DNA of 26,527 nucleotides from Elusimicrobiota bacterium. Lineage in GTDB: Bacteria; CAYTYR01; UBA6262. The translations under genes were made by a program, and so were the position numbers. The stretch spans positions 1 through 26,527 of the forward strand of contig PMCA01000028.1 in the NCBI GenBank assembly GCA_003153935.1. Reading direction: 5' to 3'. This document shows, piece after piece, positions 13,068 through 21,907 of this stretch. Under the pieces are notes generated by a model. It saw nothing but the letters and a program-made list of their open reading frames with translations, searched no databases and was not told the origin of the DNA. Numbering within the stretch: position 1 is the first letter of the stretch; every line of letters starts with the position of its first letter.

Positions 13068-14272
13068 ATATACCTGCCGGGTTTAAGCTGGCCGGTATTG
13101 CCTGCGGTATCGCGAAAAAGAAAGGCAAGCTGGACGTGGGATTGATCTACGCTTCCGCTCCTTGCACGGCGGCAGCGGTGTTTACCACCAACACCGTTAA
13201 AGCAGCCCCGGTTCTGGTCAGCGTGGAACATCTGGGATCAGGCCGTATTCAGGCGGTGATAGCCAATAGCGGTAATGCCAATGCTTGTACGGGCCAGCAG
13301 GGAGTTAAAGACACCCTGGAGAGCGCTGGGCAGGTAGCCGCCGGATTGGGCCTGGAACCGCATCAGGTTATCGTGGCTTCTACCGGTGTTATCGGCGTTC
13401 CTCTTCCCATGGAGAAAATGCGTCAGGGTATTAAACAGGTCATTTCTCGTATTAAACGACCAACGACCAACGACGAACGGCTAACGGAATTTAGTCAGGC
13501 CATCATGACCACCGACACGGTCCCCAAGATCGCGTCTTCTGCCTTTAAGGTCAACGGGAAACAAATAAAAATAATTGGCGTGGCCAAGGGATCGGGCATG
13601 ATCCATCCTAATATGGCTACGATGCTGGCATTTATTATAACAGACGCGGCGGTAGCCGGGAATGTTTTAAGGTCCAGTTTGCGGGAGAGCGTCAATCGGT
13701 CCTTCAACATGCTGACCGTTGACGGCGATACCAGCACTAATGACATGGCCCTGTTGTTGGCCAGCGGGCAGGCCGGTAATAAAAAAATCAAGGGCGGCAC
13801 TGAAGAGAAGTTGTTCCGGCTGCACCTGGACAAGATATGCCTGGACCTGGCCAAAATGATGGCGCGTGATGGCGAAGGCGCTACCAAATTCGTGGAAGTG
13901 GCGGTTAGCGGAGCCAAAACCTTGGCCTCCGCCAAGCAGGTGGCCATGTCCATAGCCAAAAGCAGCCTGGTGAAGACGGCGTTGTTCGGCAACGACCCGA
14001 ATTGGGGACGGATCATCGCCGCGATAGGTTACAGCGGGGAAAAAATACAACCGGAAAAGATCAATATCAGCATCGCCGGCGGCGGACAAAAAATATTGAT
14101 GTGCAAGAGTGGCCGGGATCCTGGATTCAGCGAAACCGCGGCCAAAAAGATACTTAAACATACGGATCTGAAGATCCTGATAGATCTAGGTTCGGGCCGG
14201 GCCTCAGCCGTGGTATTTACCTGCGATCTAACCCATGGCTATATTGATATTAATGCCAGCTACCGTACATGA
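13049..14272 (+). CDS. argJ: Glutamate N-acetyltransferase / ornithine acetyltransferase
   Basis: This 407-residue enzyme transfers the acetyl group from N-acetylornithine to glutamate (cyclic arginine pathway). ArgJ self-cleaves at a Thr nucleophile, here T191 in KGSGMIHPNMATML. Also family-typical are NSGNANACTG, FGNDPNWGRIIAA and the Ser/Thr-rich VDGDTSTND. Codons 137-146 (RPTTNDERLT) arise from four tandem heptamers (CGACCAA twice, CGACGAA, CGGCTAA), apparently an in-frame repeat insertion in a surface loop. The start overlaps the end of argC and the stop overlaps the next ATG. Confidence 0.95.
   Translation: MGQNKINIPAGFKLAGIACGIAKKKGKLDVGLIYASAPCTAAAVFTTNTVKAAPVLVSVEHLGSGRIQAVIANSGNANACTGQQGVKDTLESAGQVAAGLGLEPHQVIVASTGVIGVPLPMEKMRQGIKQVISRIKRPTTNDERLTEFSQAIMTTDTVPKIASSAFKVNGKQIKIIGVAKGSGMIHPNMATMLAFIITDAAVAGNVLRSSLRESVNRSFNMLTVDGDTSTNDMALLLASGQAGNKKIKGGTEEKLFRLHLDKICLDLAKMMARDGEGATKFVEVAVSGAKTLASAKQVAMSIAKSSLVKTALFGNDPNWGRIIAAIGYSGEKIQPEKINISIAGGGQKILMCKSGRDPGFSETAAKKILKHTDLKILIDLGSGRASAVVFTCDLTHGYIDINASYRT
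13457..13484. repeat. Heptamer tract inside argJ
   Basis: The tract is four consecutive 7-mers: CGACCAA, CGACCAA, CGACGAA, CGGCTAA. The period matches the arrays at 40-120 and 11166-11186. It stays in frame with argJ because four units total 28 bases and the flank makes up the rest. Confidence 0.6.
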
Positions 14273-14859
14273 AGCAGAAGAATCCCCATCAAACTCAAAT
14301 AACTGAAGCCGGGCAGATAGTTAAAAAGGGCGGGGTGATCATTTTCCCGACAGATACTGTTTATGGCCTGGGTTGCGCTGCCGGGAATAAAAAAGCCATC
14401 GCCCGGATCTACCGTTTGAAAAGCCGCGCCGGGCATAAACCTTTACCGGTATTGATACCCTCGCTGGCCGCGGCGTTCCGGCTGGGCGCCAGTTTGAGCC
14501 TGCCGGGAAAAGTACTGGTCAAGAAATTTTGGCCCGGGCCTTTAACCTTGGTAGTGGGAACGAGAACAGGAAAAACCGTAGGATTAAGGATCCCCGAACA
14601 TAAACTGACCTTGGCGTTATTAAGGAAGACCGGACCGCTGGCGACTACCAGCGTGAACCTGAGCGGACAGCCCAGCGCAAGGAGTATAGGGGAAATCCCC
14701 GCGGCGTTAATAAGAGCGGTGGACCTGGTCATTGACGGAGGAGACTGCCCGCTGAGGGTAGAATCCACGGTAGTGGACGCGACCGGGTCGGAGATAAAAA
14801 TATTGCGTGAAGGATATATAAGTAAAAAAGAAATCGAGAAAATATTAAAAAATGTATAA
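14269..14859 (+). CDS. tsaC: Threonylcarbamoyl-AMP synthase (TsaC/Sua5 family)
   Basis: This 196-residue enzyme makes threonylcarbamoyl-AMP from Thr, bicarbonate and ATP for t6A37 of tRNAs. The YrdC fold is marked by GGVIIFPTDTVYGLGC, LKSRAGHKPLPVLI, WPGPLTLVV, GLRIPEH and TSVNLSGQPS. It has no C-terminal Sua5 domain, so it is the short TsaC form. It overlaps argJ (ATGA) and the next gene by eight bases. The order tsaC-ywlE-glyA resembles that of Firmicutes genomes. Confidence 0.94.
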   Translation: MKQKNPHQTQITEAGQIVKKGGVIIFPTDTVYGLGCAAGNKKAIARIYRLKSRAGHKPLPVLIPSLAAAFRLGASLSLPGKVLVKKFWPGPLTLVVGTRTGKTVGLRIPEHKLTLALLRKTGPLATTSVNLSGQPSARSIGEIPAALIRAVDLVIDGGDCPLRVESTVVDATGSEIKILREGYISKKEIEKILKNV

Positions 14860-15328
14860 CAAAATACTATTTGTCTGTACGGGTAATGTGTGCCGCAGCG
14901 CTATGGCCGAGGCCCTTTTGAAAAAGATGCTGGCGGAAGCCGATATCAAGGATGTGCAGGTCTGGTCGCGCGGGACTGCCGGCACTAAAGCTTTCCAGAT
15001 CCCTCCTCCGGTAGCCGCTTTGATGGAGGAAGAAAAAGTAACAATGGCTAAACATGTTTCCAAGCCTTTATTGGGCAGGGATGTCTTGAAGGCCGACCTG
15101 GTCCTGGTAATGGAGGAACATCACAAGGAGAGGATCAAAACATTCTATCCGGAAGTGTCGGGTAAAACTTATATCCTGAAGGAGTTTGTCGGCGCCGGCC
15201 ACGGGGATATCGAGGACCCGATCGGCATGGAAGCCGAAGATTACACCGCTTGTAAAAAGGAGATCAAAGGGTACCTGGAAAAACTAATAAAAATAATCGA
15301 GCAGGAAAACCGGAAAGGAGACAAATAA
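14852..15328 (+). CDS. ywlE: Low-molecular-weight protein-tyrosine/arginine phosphatase
   Basis: This 158-residue enzyme has the CX5R(S) phosphatase loop at the N-terminus, C9-TGNVC-R15-S16. The general-acid region is EDPIGM (D122-P123). It is the YwlE/Etp branch of LMW phosphatases. The second Cys (C14) resembles the YwlE arginine phosphatase loop. The physiological substrate cannot be told from sequence. It sits between tsaC and glyA, a conserved order in several phyla. An rpiB gene often found here is missing. Confidence 0.9.
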   Translation: MYNKILFVCTGNVCRSAMAEALLKKMLAEADIKDVQVWSRGTAGTKAFQIPPPVAALMEEEKVTMAKHVSKPLLGRDVLKADLVLVMEEHHKERIKTFYPEVSGKTYILKEFVGAGHGDIEDPIGMEAEDYTACKKEIKGYLEKLIKIIEQENRKGDK

Positions 15329-16578
15329 TGTCTTTCGTTAAAAAAACAGATCCAGAGCTTTATGACGCGTTGCTTAAAGAAACGGAAAGGGAAGCTTATA
15401 CATTGGAGCTTATTCCCAGCGAGAACCTGGTCAGCGAAGCGGTGCTGGAAGCCCAGGGTGGGGTTATGACCAATAAGTACGCGGAAGGCTACCCTGGCAA
15501 GCGTTACTACGGCGGCTGCGAATTCGTGGACGTCGCTGAAAAATTGGCGCAGGACCGGGCCAGGCAGTTATTTAAATGCGAGCACGTGAATGTGCAGCCG
15601 CACTGCGGCACTTCGGCTAATATCGCCGTCTACCTGACCGTGCTCAATTTCGGTGACACTATTATGGGCATGGACCTGTCCTGCGGCGGACATTTATCCC
15701 ACGGCAATCCGTTAAACTTCAGCGGCAAATTCTATAAGATCGTAGCCTACGGCGTTACCAAAGATAAGGAATTGATCGATTACGACCAGATGCGGCAATT
15801 GGCGCGGGAGCATAAACCCAAGATCATCGTTTCCGGCGCCAGCGCCTATCCCCGGATCATTGATTTCAAAAAGATCAAGGAGATCGCTGATGAGGTTGGC
15901 GCTTACCATATGGCCGATATCGCCCATATCGCCGGCATGGTAGCGACCGGTCAGCATCCTTCGCCGGTTCCCTATGCCGATTTTGTTACCACTACGACCC
16001 ACAAGACCCTGCGCGGTCCACGGGGCGGCATGGTTATGTGCCAGGAGAAATACGCCAAAGACCTGGATCGGATCGTTTTCCCTGGTATACAAGGCGGGCC
16101 GTTAATGCATGTGATCGCGGCCAAAGCGGTCGCTTTCAAAGAAGCCTTATCTCCCGAGTTCAAAACTTACCAGGAACAGATAGTAAAAAATGCCAAAGCG
16201 CTGGCCCAGGAACTGCAGCAGCTGGGTTTGCGCCTGGTCAGCGGCGGCACGGACAATCATCTGATGCTGGTGGATCTGCGCTCGCGCAAGATCACCGGCA
16301 AAGAGGCCCAGATCGCCCTGGATAAGGCCGGCCTGACAGTTAATAAGAATACCATTCCTTATGATCCCGAGAAACCTTTTATCGCCAGCGGTATCCGGTT
16401 AGGCACGCCAGCGATAACCTCCCGGGGGATGAAAGAGAAGGAAATGATCCAGATCGCCCGGTGGATAGACCAGGTTCTGTCCGCGTCGCAGGACGAGGCC
16501 AAGTTAAACAAGATCCGCGCGGAAGTTAAAGCCCTGTGCATTAAATTCCCGATCTACCAAGAGAGGTTAGAGCAATAA
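15328..16578 (+). CDS. glyA: Serine hydroxymethyltransferase
   Basis: This 416-residue PLP enzyme interconverts serine and glycine with tetrahydrofolate, feeding one-carbon metabolism. Motifs are [58 protein letters not shown], and the PLP lysine K226 in [14 protein letters not shown]. The length is typical. The ATG shares a base with the stop of ywlE (TAATG), and AAAGGAG lies at 15314-15320. Confidence 0.97.
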   Translation: MSFVKKTDPELYDALLKETEREAYTLELIPSENLVSEAVLEAQGGVMTNKYAEGYPGKRYYGGCEFVDVAEKLAQDRARQLFKCEHVNVQPHCGTSANIAVYLTVLNFGDTIMGMDLSCGGHLSHGNPLNFSGKFYKIVAYGVTKDKELIDYDQMRQLAREHKPKIIVSGASAYPRIIDFKKIKEIADEVGAYHMADIAHIAGMVATGQHPSPVPYADFVTTTTHKTLRGPRGGMVMCQEKYAKDLDRIVFPGIQGGPLMHVIAAKAVAFKEALSPEFKTYQEQIVKNAKALAQELQQLGLRLVSGGTDNHLMLVDLRSRKITGKEAQIALDKAGLTVNKNTIPYDPEKPFIASGIRLGTPAITSRGMKEKEMIQIARWIDQVLSASQDEAKLNKIRAEVKALCIKFPIYQERLEQ

Positions 16579-16580
16579 TA

Positions 16581-17618
16581 ATGACCTGGAAAATGGGTTC
16601 GATAATATATTTTGCTTTTTTTGTAGCGCTGGCGCTCAGTCTGAGCGTCACTCCCTGGGTAAGGAAACTGGCCCTGCGCTACCGGGTCATAGACGAACCC
16701 GGCGGCCGCAAGATCCACAAGGTTGCCATCCCCCGGTGGGGTGGATTAGGGATATTTGTCGCGGTAACGGTTACGGCACTGCTGTGCCTGGTCTTTCCCT
16801 ATTTCCGGAGCTTGCTCAAGTTCCATACCGAATTATTTTCCATGAAAGCGCAGTTCACCGGCATACTGGTGGGAGGGGCGATCCTGGTTCTCATCGGCAC
16901 TCTGGACGATAAGTACGGTATGCCGGCCATCGCCAAGTTGTTCGGTCAGATAGTTGTGGCCTTGGTGCTGGTCAATTATGGCATCAAGATCAGCGGTTTC
17001 TCCCTGCCGTTTTTTGAATTTCTGCCTTTTAATTCCATTTTTATTACCCAGCTGGTTACAGTGTCCTGGTTTCTCATATTTATCAATAGCATCAACTTCA
17101 GTGACGGGGCGGACGGCCTGGCGTGTGGTATAGTCGCCATCTCCTCATTCACTTTCCTGGCTATTTCCGTGCTGCTCTGGGGCACGCAAAAACCGCTGAT
17201 CATGCAGAACCTTAAACTGGCGGCGGTCCTTTCCGCTGCGCTGGCCGGGGCCTGCCTGGGCTTCTTGCGTTATAATTTTTTCCCTGCTAAAATATTCATG
17301 GGCGATACCGGTAGTATGTTCCTGGGTTATATGCTGGCGGTGATCACGACCATAGGCACCCTGAAGTCCAGTGCGGTGATCGCTTTGTTCATTCCGATGA
17401 TCGCCTTGGGGTTGCCCATGATAGATATCGTAATCACGGTTTGGCGCCGCTGGCACCGCAAGGCTCCACTATTCGTTCCCGACCGGCAACATCTGCATCA
17501 TCGGATGCTGGCCCGGGGCTGGACCCAGCGCGAGGTAGTGCTATTGAGCTACGTTTTAAGCGGGATTTTAGGCATATTCGCTATCTTGCTCACCATTTAC
17601 AAGGGAGTATCCAAATGA
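16581..17618 (+). CDS. Undecaprenyl-phosphate N-acetylglucosamine-1-phosphate transferase (WecA/TagO family)
   Basis: This 345-residue polytopic membrane protein is of the MraY/WecA superfamily. It attaches GlcNAc-1-P (or a related sugar) to undecaprenyl phosphate to start O-antigen, teichoic or similar glycans. Motifs include GGRKIHKVAIPRWGG, LDDKYG (D109-D110), NSINFSDGADGLA (169-181), KIFMGDTGSM (238-247) and DRQHLHHRML (301-310). It is followed, with ATGA overlap, by wecB, which makes UDP-ManNAc, so the pair may initiate a surface polysaccharide. The exact sugar substrate is inferred. Confidence 0.88.
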   Translation: MTWKMGSIIYFAFFVALALSLSVTPWVRKLALRYRVIDEPGGRKIHKVAIPRWGGLGIFVAVTVTALLCLVFPYFRSLLKFHTELFSMKAQFTGILVGGAILVLIGTLDDKYGMPAIAKLFGQIVVALVLVNYGIKISGFSLPFFEFLPFNSIFITQLVTVSWFLIFINSINFSDGADGLACGIVAISSFTFLAISVLLWGTQKPLIMQNLKLAAVLSAALAGACLGFLRYNFFPAKIFMGDTGSMFLGYMLAVITTIGTLKSSAVIALFIPMIALGLPMIDIVITVWRRWHRKAPLFVPDRQHLHHRMLARGWTQREVVLLSYVLSGILGIFAILLTIYKGVSK

Positions 17619-18733
17619 TCAAGGTTATTGCGGTATTCGGCACCCGCCCTGAGGCTATCAAAATGGCTCCGGTCGTCCATCAGCTCAAATCCCAAAAAAA
17701 TAAATTTAAGACCATTGTTTGCGTGACCGCGCAACACCGTCATATGCTGGACCAGGTTTTAAAAATTTTCAATATCCGCAGTAATTATGATATGGATATC
17801 ATGAGGAAGGCCCAGACTTTATACCAGATAACGACCAACGGGTTGCTGCAGCTGGAAGCTATATATAAGAAAGAAAAGCCGGACCTGGTCCTGGTTCACG
17901 GTGATACTACCACTACCCTGGTAGCCGCACTGGCGGCTTTCTATGAAAAGATCCCGGTGGGGCACGTGGAAGCCGGTCTCCGCTCTTTCGACAAATTCAA
18001 TCCTTTCCCGGAGGAGATAAACAGGCGGATAGCCGATGTCCTGTCCGATCTTTATTTCGTGCCGACTGCTTTGGGAGCGCGGAATCTGAAGCGGGAGGGG
18101 ATAAACAGCCGGCAGCTCTATGTGACCGGCAATACCGTAATTGACGCTCTGCACCTGGCGCTGAAACAGCCTTACCGTTTAAGAGATAAGGAGCTAAACA
18201 GGTTAGCCCCGGGCAAACGGATCATCCTGGTTACTGCTCACCGGCGTGAGAATTGGGGCCAGCCGCTGGCCAATATCTGCGCAGCCTTGAAACAAGTGGC
18301 CCAGGACTACCCCGATGTGCAGATCATCTACCCGGTGCATCTCAATCCCCAGGTAAAGAATATCGTCTATCCCGCCTTGGGCAAAATAAAGAATGTCATC
18401 CTGTGCCAGCCGCTGGATTATCTTGATTTTATCCATTTGATGAAAAAATCATACCTGGTGCTGACCGATTCCGGCGGATTGCAGGAAGAAGCCCCATCGT
18501 TAGGGAAACCGGTGCTGGTATTGCGCCGGGTTACGGAAAGGCCGGAAGGGGTTAAGGCCGGCACGGTAAAAGTGATCGGCACCGACCGCAAGGAGATTTA
18601 CCGCCAGACTTCCAGGTTATTGACGGATAAGAAAGCCTACCTGAAAATGGCCAGCGCCGTGAACCCGTATGGCGACGGACAGGCCAGCCAAAGGATCGCG
18701 CGGGCCATCGGCCAATACTTCCGGCATAAATAA
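17615..18733 (+). CDS. wecB: UDP-N-acetylglucosamine 2-epimerase (non-hydrolysing)
   Basis: This 372-residue cytoplasmic enzyme converts UDP-GlcNAc to UDP-ManNAc. Signatures are VFGTRPEAIKMAPV at the start, HGDTTTTLVAALAAFY, HVEAGLRSFDKFNPFPEEINRR (quoted in part), VTAHRRENWG, and DSGGLQEEAPSLGKPVLVLR near the C-terminus. ATG 17615 is chosen because AAGGGAG at 17601-17607 precedes it and it overlaps the stop of the WecA-like gene; the frame upstream is antisense-like extension only. It is likely involved in surface glycan synthesis with its neighbour. Confidence 0.95.
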   Translation: MIKVIAVFGTRPEAIKMAPVVHQLKSQKNKFKTIVCVTAQHRHMLDQVLKIFNIRSNYDMDIMRKAQTLYQITTNGLLQLEAIYKKEKPDLVLVHGDTTTTLVAALAAFYEKIPVGHVEAGLRSFDKFNPFPEEINRRIADVLSDLYFVPTALGARNLKREGINSRQLYVTGNTVIDALHLALKQPYRLRDKELNRLAPGKRIILVTAHRRENWGQPLANICAALKQVAQDYPDVQIIYPVHLNPQVKNIVYPALGKIKNVILCQPLDYLDFIHLMKKSYLVLTDSGGLQEEAPSLGKPVLVLRRVTERPEGVKAGTVKVIGTDRKEIYRQTSRLLTDKKAYLKMASAVNPYGDGQASQRIARAIGQYFRHK

Positions 18734-18746
18734 ACAAAAAACCAAA

Positions 18747-20459
18747 ATGAATAAAAAAGAAGACAACATAATTAAAGTGGAAGACGTATCCTGGTCGTAT
18801 CGCCAAAGCGCCAGCCCGGCCCTCATGCATATTGACTGGACGGTAGCAGAAGGCGAAACGGTCGCCATCGCCGGGCCCACCGGGGCGGGGAAATCTACCT
18901 TATGCCTGGCCCTGAACGGCTTAATACCTCATTTTACCGTCGGTAAATTGACCGGTAAAGTAGTAATAGACGGGTGGGACACAGCCATACTGGAACCGAA
19001 GGAACTTTGTCCATTCATCGGCGTCGTATTCCAGAATTTCGAAACCCAGCTGTTTACCGGCAGCGCGGAGCTGGAGGTCGCCTTCGGTCCCGAAAACCTG
19101 TGCCTGCCTCCGGACGTGATCCGGCAGCGGGTGAAAGACTACCTGGAATTCGTCGGCTTGGGCGGACAGGAAAAGAAGGAACCGGCCCTGCTGTCGGGCG
19201 GTGAGAAGCAGCGCCTGGCGATAGCCGCGATACTGGCCATAGAACCGAAAATAATCTGCCTGGATGAGCCTACCACTGATCTGGATCCGCAGGGGAAAAG
19301 CGAAGTGATAGGGATCATACGGAAATTGCAGGCGGAGAAACACAGGACCATGATCCTGGTGGAGCATGAAACGGAAGAACTGTTATCCAGCGACAAACTG
19401 CTGCTCATACAGGACGGGCAGGTTAAAGCCTATGGGGCGCCGCGAGAACTTCTGCGCCAGGTAGATCTCCTGCGGGAATTAGGTATCAGGCCACTGGCCG
19501 TAACGGAGGCGTTTAGCGACGCCAAGCCCGCCGACCGGCCGCTGACGGTGGCTGAAGCCCAGGCTTACTTTAAGAAGAAGGGTTACACGCTTAGCCCGGA
19601 GAAGCACCAAAAACTAATACGACGGGATAAAGAGCGCCAGAAAAAATACGGTGAAACCCAGATAGAATTACGGAACGTGAATTTTGACTTTGGCTCCGGT
19701 CCCGTGCTTAATAACCTTAACCTTAGCGTTAAGAAGGGCGAATTCATAGCTATCCTGGGGCAAAATGGCAGCGGCAAGACCACATTGATCAAACAGTTGA
19801 ATGGTCTGCTGGTACCCAAACAGGGAACGGCGGTAGTGAATGGCCGGGATACCAGTAAAGAAAGCGTTAAATCCTTAAGCCAGATAGTAGGATATGTTTT
19901 CCAGAATCCTGACCATCAGATCATAATGGAGACGGTTTATGATGATGTGGCTTTTGGCCCACGCTTTGCCAAGCTGGATGAAAAAGAAATAAAAAAGAGA
20001 GTCGATGAAGCCCTGGCTGCGGTCAAGCTGACCGGCCGGGAGAAAAGCGACCCTCTTACCTTAACGAAGGGGCAAAGACAAAAGGTGGCGGTGGCGGCGG
20101 TCCTGGCCAACAAACCGGATATCCTGGTACTGGATGAGCCTACCACGGGTCTGGATGATAACGAATTAAGAGGTATGATGGAGCTGATAAAAAGCCTCAA
20201 TGACGACGGTCATACCATAATCATGGTTACCCATTGCATGTGGGTGGCCGCTGAATACGCGCACCGGGTGGTGGTGCTTAAACAGGGAGAAGTGCTGCTG
20301 GACGGACCCGCCAGGGAGGTCTTCGCTCAGGAGGAAAAATTAAGGGAATGCCATCTGAGGCCGCCGCAAATTACCGGCTGGTCCCGTCAATTGGGGCATA
20401 CTTTATTGTCAGTGGCAGAGTTTAGAGAATGCTTGATACATTCGACAAGCTCAGTATAA
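18747..20459 (+). CDS. Fused double ATPase of an ECF-type transporter
   Basis: This 570-residue protein has two ABC ATPase domains. NBD1 has Walker A GPTGAGKS (43-50), C-loop LLSGGEKQ (148-155), Walker B IICLDEP (169-175) and H207. NBD2 has GQNGSGKT (338-345), LTKGQRQ (439-445), ILVLDEP (459-465) and H496. This matches the EcfA1-EcfA2 fusion (YkoD type) that drives uptake of vitamins or metals. No EcfT or S component lies next to it, so its partners must be elsewhere. The A-rich region before ATG 18747 has no clear ribosome site. A REP-like palindrome encodes the last five codons (566-570). Confidence 0.9.
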   Translation: MNKKEDNIIKVEDVSWSYRQSASPALMHIDWTVAEGETVAIAGPTGAGKSTLCLALNGLIPHFTVGKLTGKVVIDGWDTAILEPKELCPFIGVVFQNFETQLFTGSAELEVAFGPENLCLPPDVIRQRVKDYLEFVGLGGQEKKEPALLSGGEKQRLAIAAILAIEPKIICLDEPTTDLDPQGKSEVIGIIRKLQAEKHRTMILVEHETEELLSSDKLLLIQDGQVKAYGAPRELLRQVDLLRELGIRPLAVTEAFSDAKPADRPLTVAEAQAYFKKKGYTLSPEKHQKLIRRDKERQKKYGETQIELRNVNFDFGSGPVLNNLNLSVKKGEFIAILGQNGSGKTTLIKQLNGLLVPKQGTAVVNGRDTSKESVKSLSQIVGYVFQNPDHQIIMETVYDDVAFGPRFAKLDEKEIKKRVDEALAAVKLTGREKSDPLTLTKGQRQKVAVAAVLANKPDILVLDEPTTGLDDNELRGMMELIKSLNDDGHTIIMVTHCMWVAAEYAHRVVVLKQGEVLLDGPAREVFAQEEKLRECHLRPPQITGWSRQLGHTLLSVAEFRECLIHSTSSV

Positions 20460-20477
20460 GCCCTGAGCAGGGTCGAA
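20441..20477. repeat. REP-like imperfect palindrome overlapping the ecfA stop
   Basis: TTCGACAAGCTCAG and CTGAGCAGGGTCGAA form inverted arms around TATAAGCC. Such TTCGACAAGCTCAG palindromes are often dispersed in many copies in bacterial genomes. Here it supplies the stop and last residues of the ECF ATPase. Confidence 0.7.
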
Positions 20478-20513
20478 AGGGCTTGATTTCCACAAAAAAA
20501 GGAGGTATAATCA

Positions 20514-20816
20514 ATGACTGAAGAAAAGAAACCGGTAGAGAACCAGCTGCAAATTGACCTGGACGAGACTACGGCGCAGGGTGTCTACGCCAACCTGGCG
20601 TTTATTACCCATAATGAAACCGAATTTGTTCTGGATTTTATTTTTGTCCAGCCGCAGCAGCCCAAGGCAAAAGTAAGGGCGCGGGTTATCTCTTCCCCGG
20701 CTCATACCAAGAGATTCCTGGAAGCGCTGCAGGAGAATATCAAGAAATACGAGCAGAAATTCGGCCCGATCAAGGCTATGACCACACCGGATGACCGCAG
20801 CCGGATGGTACATTAA
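20514..20816 (+). CDS. DUF3467 family protein
   Basis: This 100-residue protein begins with an acidic stretch, then VYANLAFITHNETEFVLDFIF, VQPQQPKAKVRARVISSP and LQENIKKYEQKFGPI (quoted in parts), the diagnostic segments of DUF3467. Function is unknown in the family. AAGGAGG precedes the ATG. It follows the ECF ATPase directly and precedes an outer-membrane protein. The gene is common in many phyla and may be a small regulatory or structural protein; no known partner is implied. Confidence 0.87.
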   Translation: MTEEKKPVENQLQIDLDETTAQGVYANLAFITHNETEFVLDFIFVQPQQPKAKVRARVISSPAHTKRFLEALQENIKKYEQKFGPIKAMTTPDDRSRMVH

Positions 20817-20828
20817 GAGGAGGATCCA

Positions 20829-21623
20829 ATGAAAAGAATAGTGCTGGTACTGATTGCAGCGATCTTATTAACTGCGCAGTTCGCTTATGCCGCGCCCACG
20901 GAAGATGGTATTACCGATTTCCTGAGCCTGGTTAACCGCCCGCTGAACGGTGTGGTATCTACAGGTTTGGCCGGAGCTGAGCCATTGCCCGGTTTACCTA
21001 ACTTTACCGTAGGCACGGGAGCGGCCGCTTATAAAGTTGATTACCATGACATTAACACCGGCGAGTCCAAAACGGCTTATTTCCCTACTATGTTTGTCAC
21101 CGCCCGTTTAGGCCTGTTCGGCGGATTTGGGGTCCCGGGTATCAGCGGCTTGGGTTCGCTGGCTATCGGCGCCAAGTATGGCGTCATCCCTTCCGGGCCG
21201 CAGGACCAGGTGAGCTTTATGGGTGGTGAGGCTCGGATCGGCATCCTGAATGATTCCATCGCCACTCCGGGAGTGTGCGTTAGCGTTACCTATAATAAAG
21301 TATCCGACATTAAATTCGGCGCCGATACCGATGACGCCCAGGCCATTATCAAAGCTCATAATGTAGGGGCCATCGCCCTGGTGCAAAAGGAACTGCTGAT
21401 AGTCACTCCTTACGCCGGCATAGGTATGGACAGGAATACCACTTCAGCTACTTACCGGATAACTTCCCTGGGAATAGATAAGACCTGGGATAAGGAAGAG
21501 ACCGTTACCCGCTGGCTGGTAGGGTTGGAATTTTCACCATTGCCTTTCTTCCGTCTGGGAGTGGAGTATAACTCGGTCGGCGGCGATTCGGCTTACGCTT
21601 TGAGCCTGCGCTTTAAATTATAG
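20829..21623 (+). CDS. Predicted outer-membrane beta-barrel protein
   Basis: This 264-residue protein has a clear signal peptide (1-21, ending QFAYA). The mature part is glycine-rich and made of alternating strands (..MFVTARLGLFGGFG.., WLVGLEFSPLPFFRLGVEYNS). It ends ALSLRFKL, a barrel-type last strand. It resembles small outer-membrane proteins of the DUF6588 kind, but that is only a resemblance. The ribosome site GAGGAGG is at 20816-20822. It is the last gene before the secE promoter and may be the end of the argC-led transcript. Function is unknown. Confidence 0.75.
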   Translation: MKRIVLVLIAAILLTAQFAYAAPTEDGITDFLSLVNRPLNGVVSTGLAGAEPLPGLPNFTVGTGAAAYKVDYHDINTGESKTAYFPTMFVTARLGLFGGFGVPGISGLGSLAIGAKYGVIPSGPQDQVSFMGGEARIGILNDSIATPGVCVSVTYNKVSDIKFGADTDDAQAIIKAHNVGAIALVQKELLIVTPYAGIGMDRNTTSATYRITSLGIDKTWDKEETVTRWLVGLEFSPLPFFRLGVEYNSVGGDSAYALSLRFKL

Positions 21624-21630
21624 AAAGTAC

Positions 21631-21659
21631 TTGACAAATAAAGGGCATTAATATATATA
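21631..21659 (+). promoter_or_regulatory. Promoter of the secE-nusG-rplK-rplA operon
   Basis: The -35 box is TTGACA (21631-21636) and the -10 box is TATATA (about 21654-21659, inside an AT repeat), with a 17-base spacer. It lies upstream of secE. Confidence 0.8.
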
Positions 21660-21699
21660 TATTAGATTAAATTGCGTAATAAACCTTAATGGATGGGTC

Positions 21700-21897
21700 A
21701 TGGATATTAAAGCAGTGCAGGAAAAAATCAAATTATTCTTCCGTGAAGTAGTGGCGGAGGGGAAAAAAGTTTCCTGGTCCAATAAGCAGGAGTTTATCGG
21801 GGCAACGATAGTGGTGATCTTCTCGATACTGGTCCTGGCGTTCTTTATCGGCCTGGTGGATTTAACTCTTTCCCGGCTATTCGGTTTAATAATGTAA
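21700..21897 (+). CDS. secE: Preprotein translocase subunit SecE
   Basis: This 65-residue protein has an amphipathic N-terminal helix (VQEKIKLFFREVVAEGKKVSW) and a single C-terminal transmembrane segment (GATIVVIFSILVLAFFIGLV), the minimal bacterial SecE layout. It clamps SecY in the translocon. VSWSNKQEFIGATIVVI is family-typical. It is followed ten bases later by nusG, the usual pair. The start codon at 21700 has a weak ribosome site. Confidence 0.95.
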   Translation: MDIKAVQEKIKLFFREVVAEGKKVSWSNKQEFIGATIVVIFSILVLAFFIGLVDLTLSRLFGLIM

Positions 21898-21907
21898 GGA
21901 AGGTAGT

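Noticed and set aside
20483-20511. TTGATT with TATAAT at 17-base spacing before DUF3467
   Set aside because: The start codon is at 20514, so the transcript would start within it, and the -10 overlaps the ribosome site region. Probably chance.
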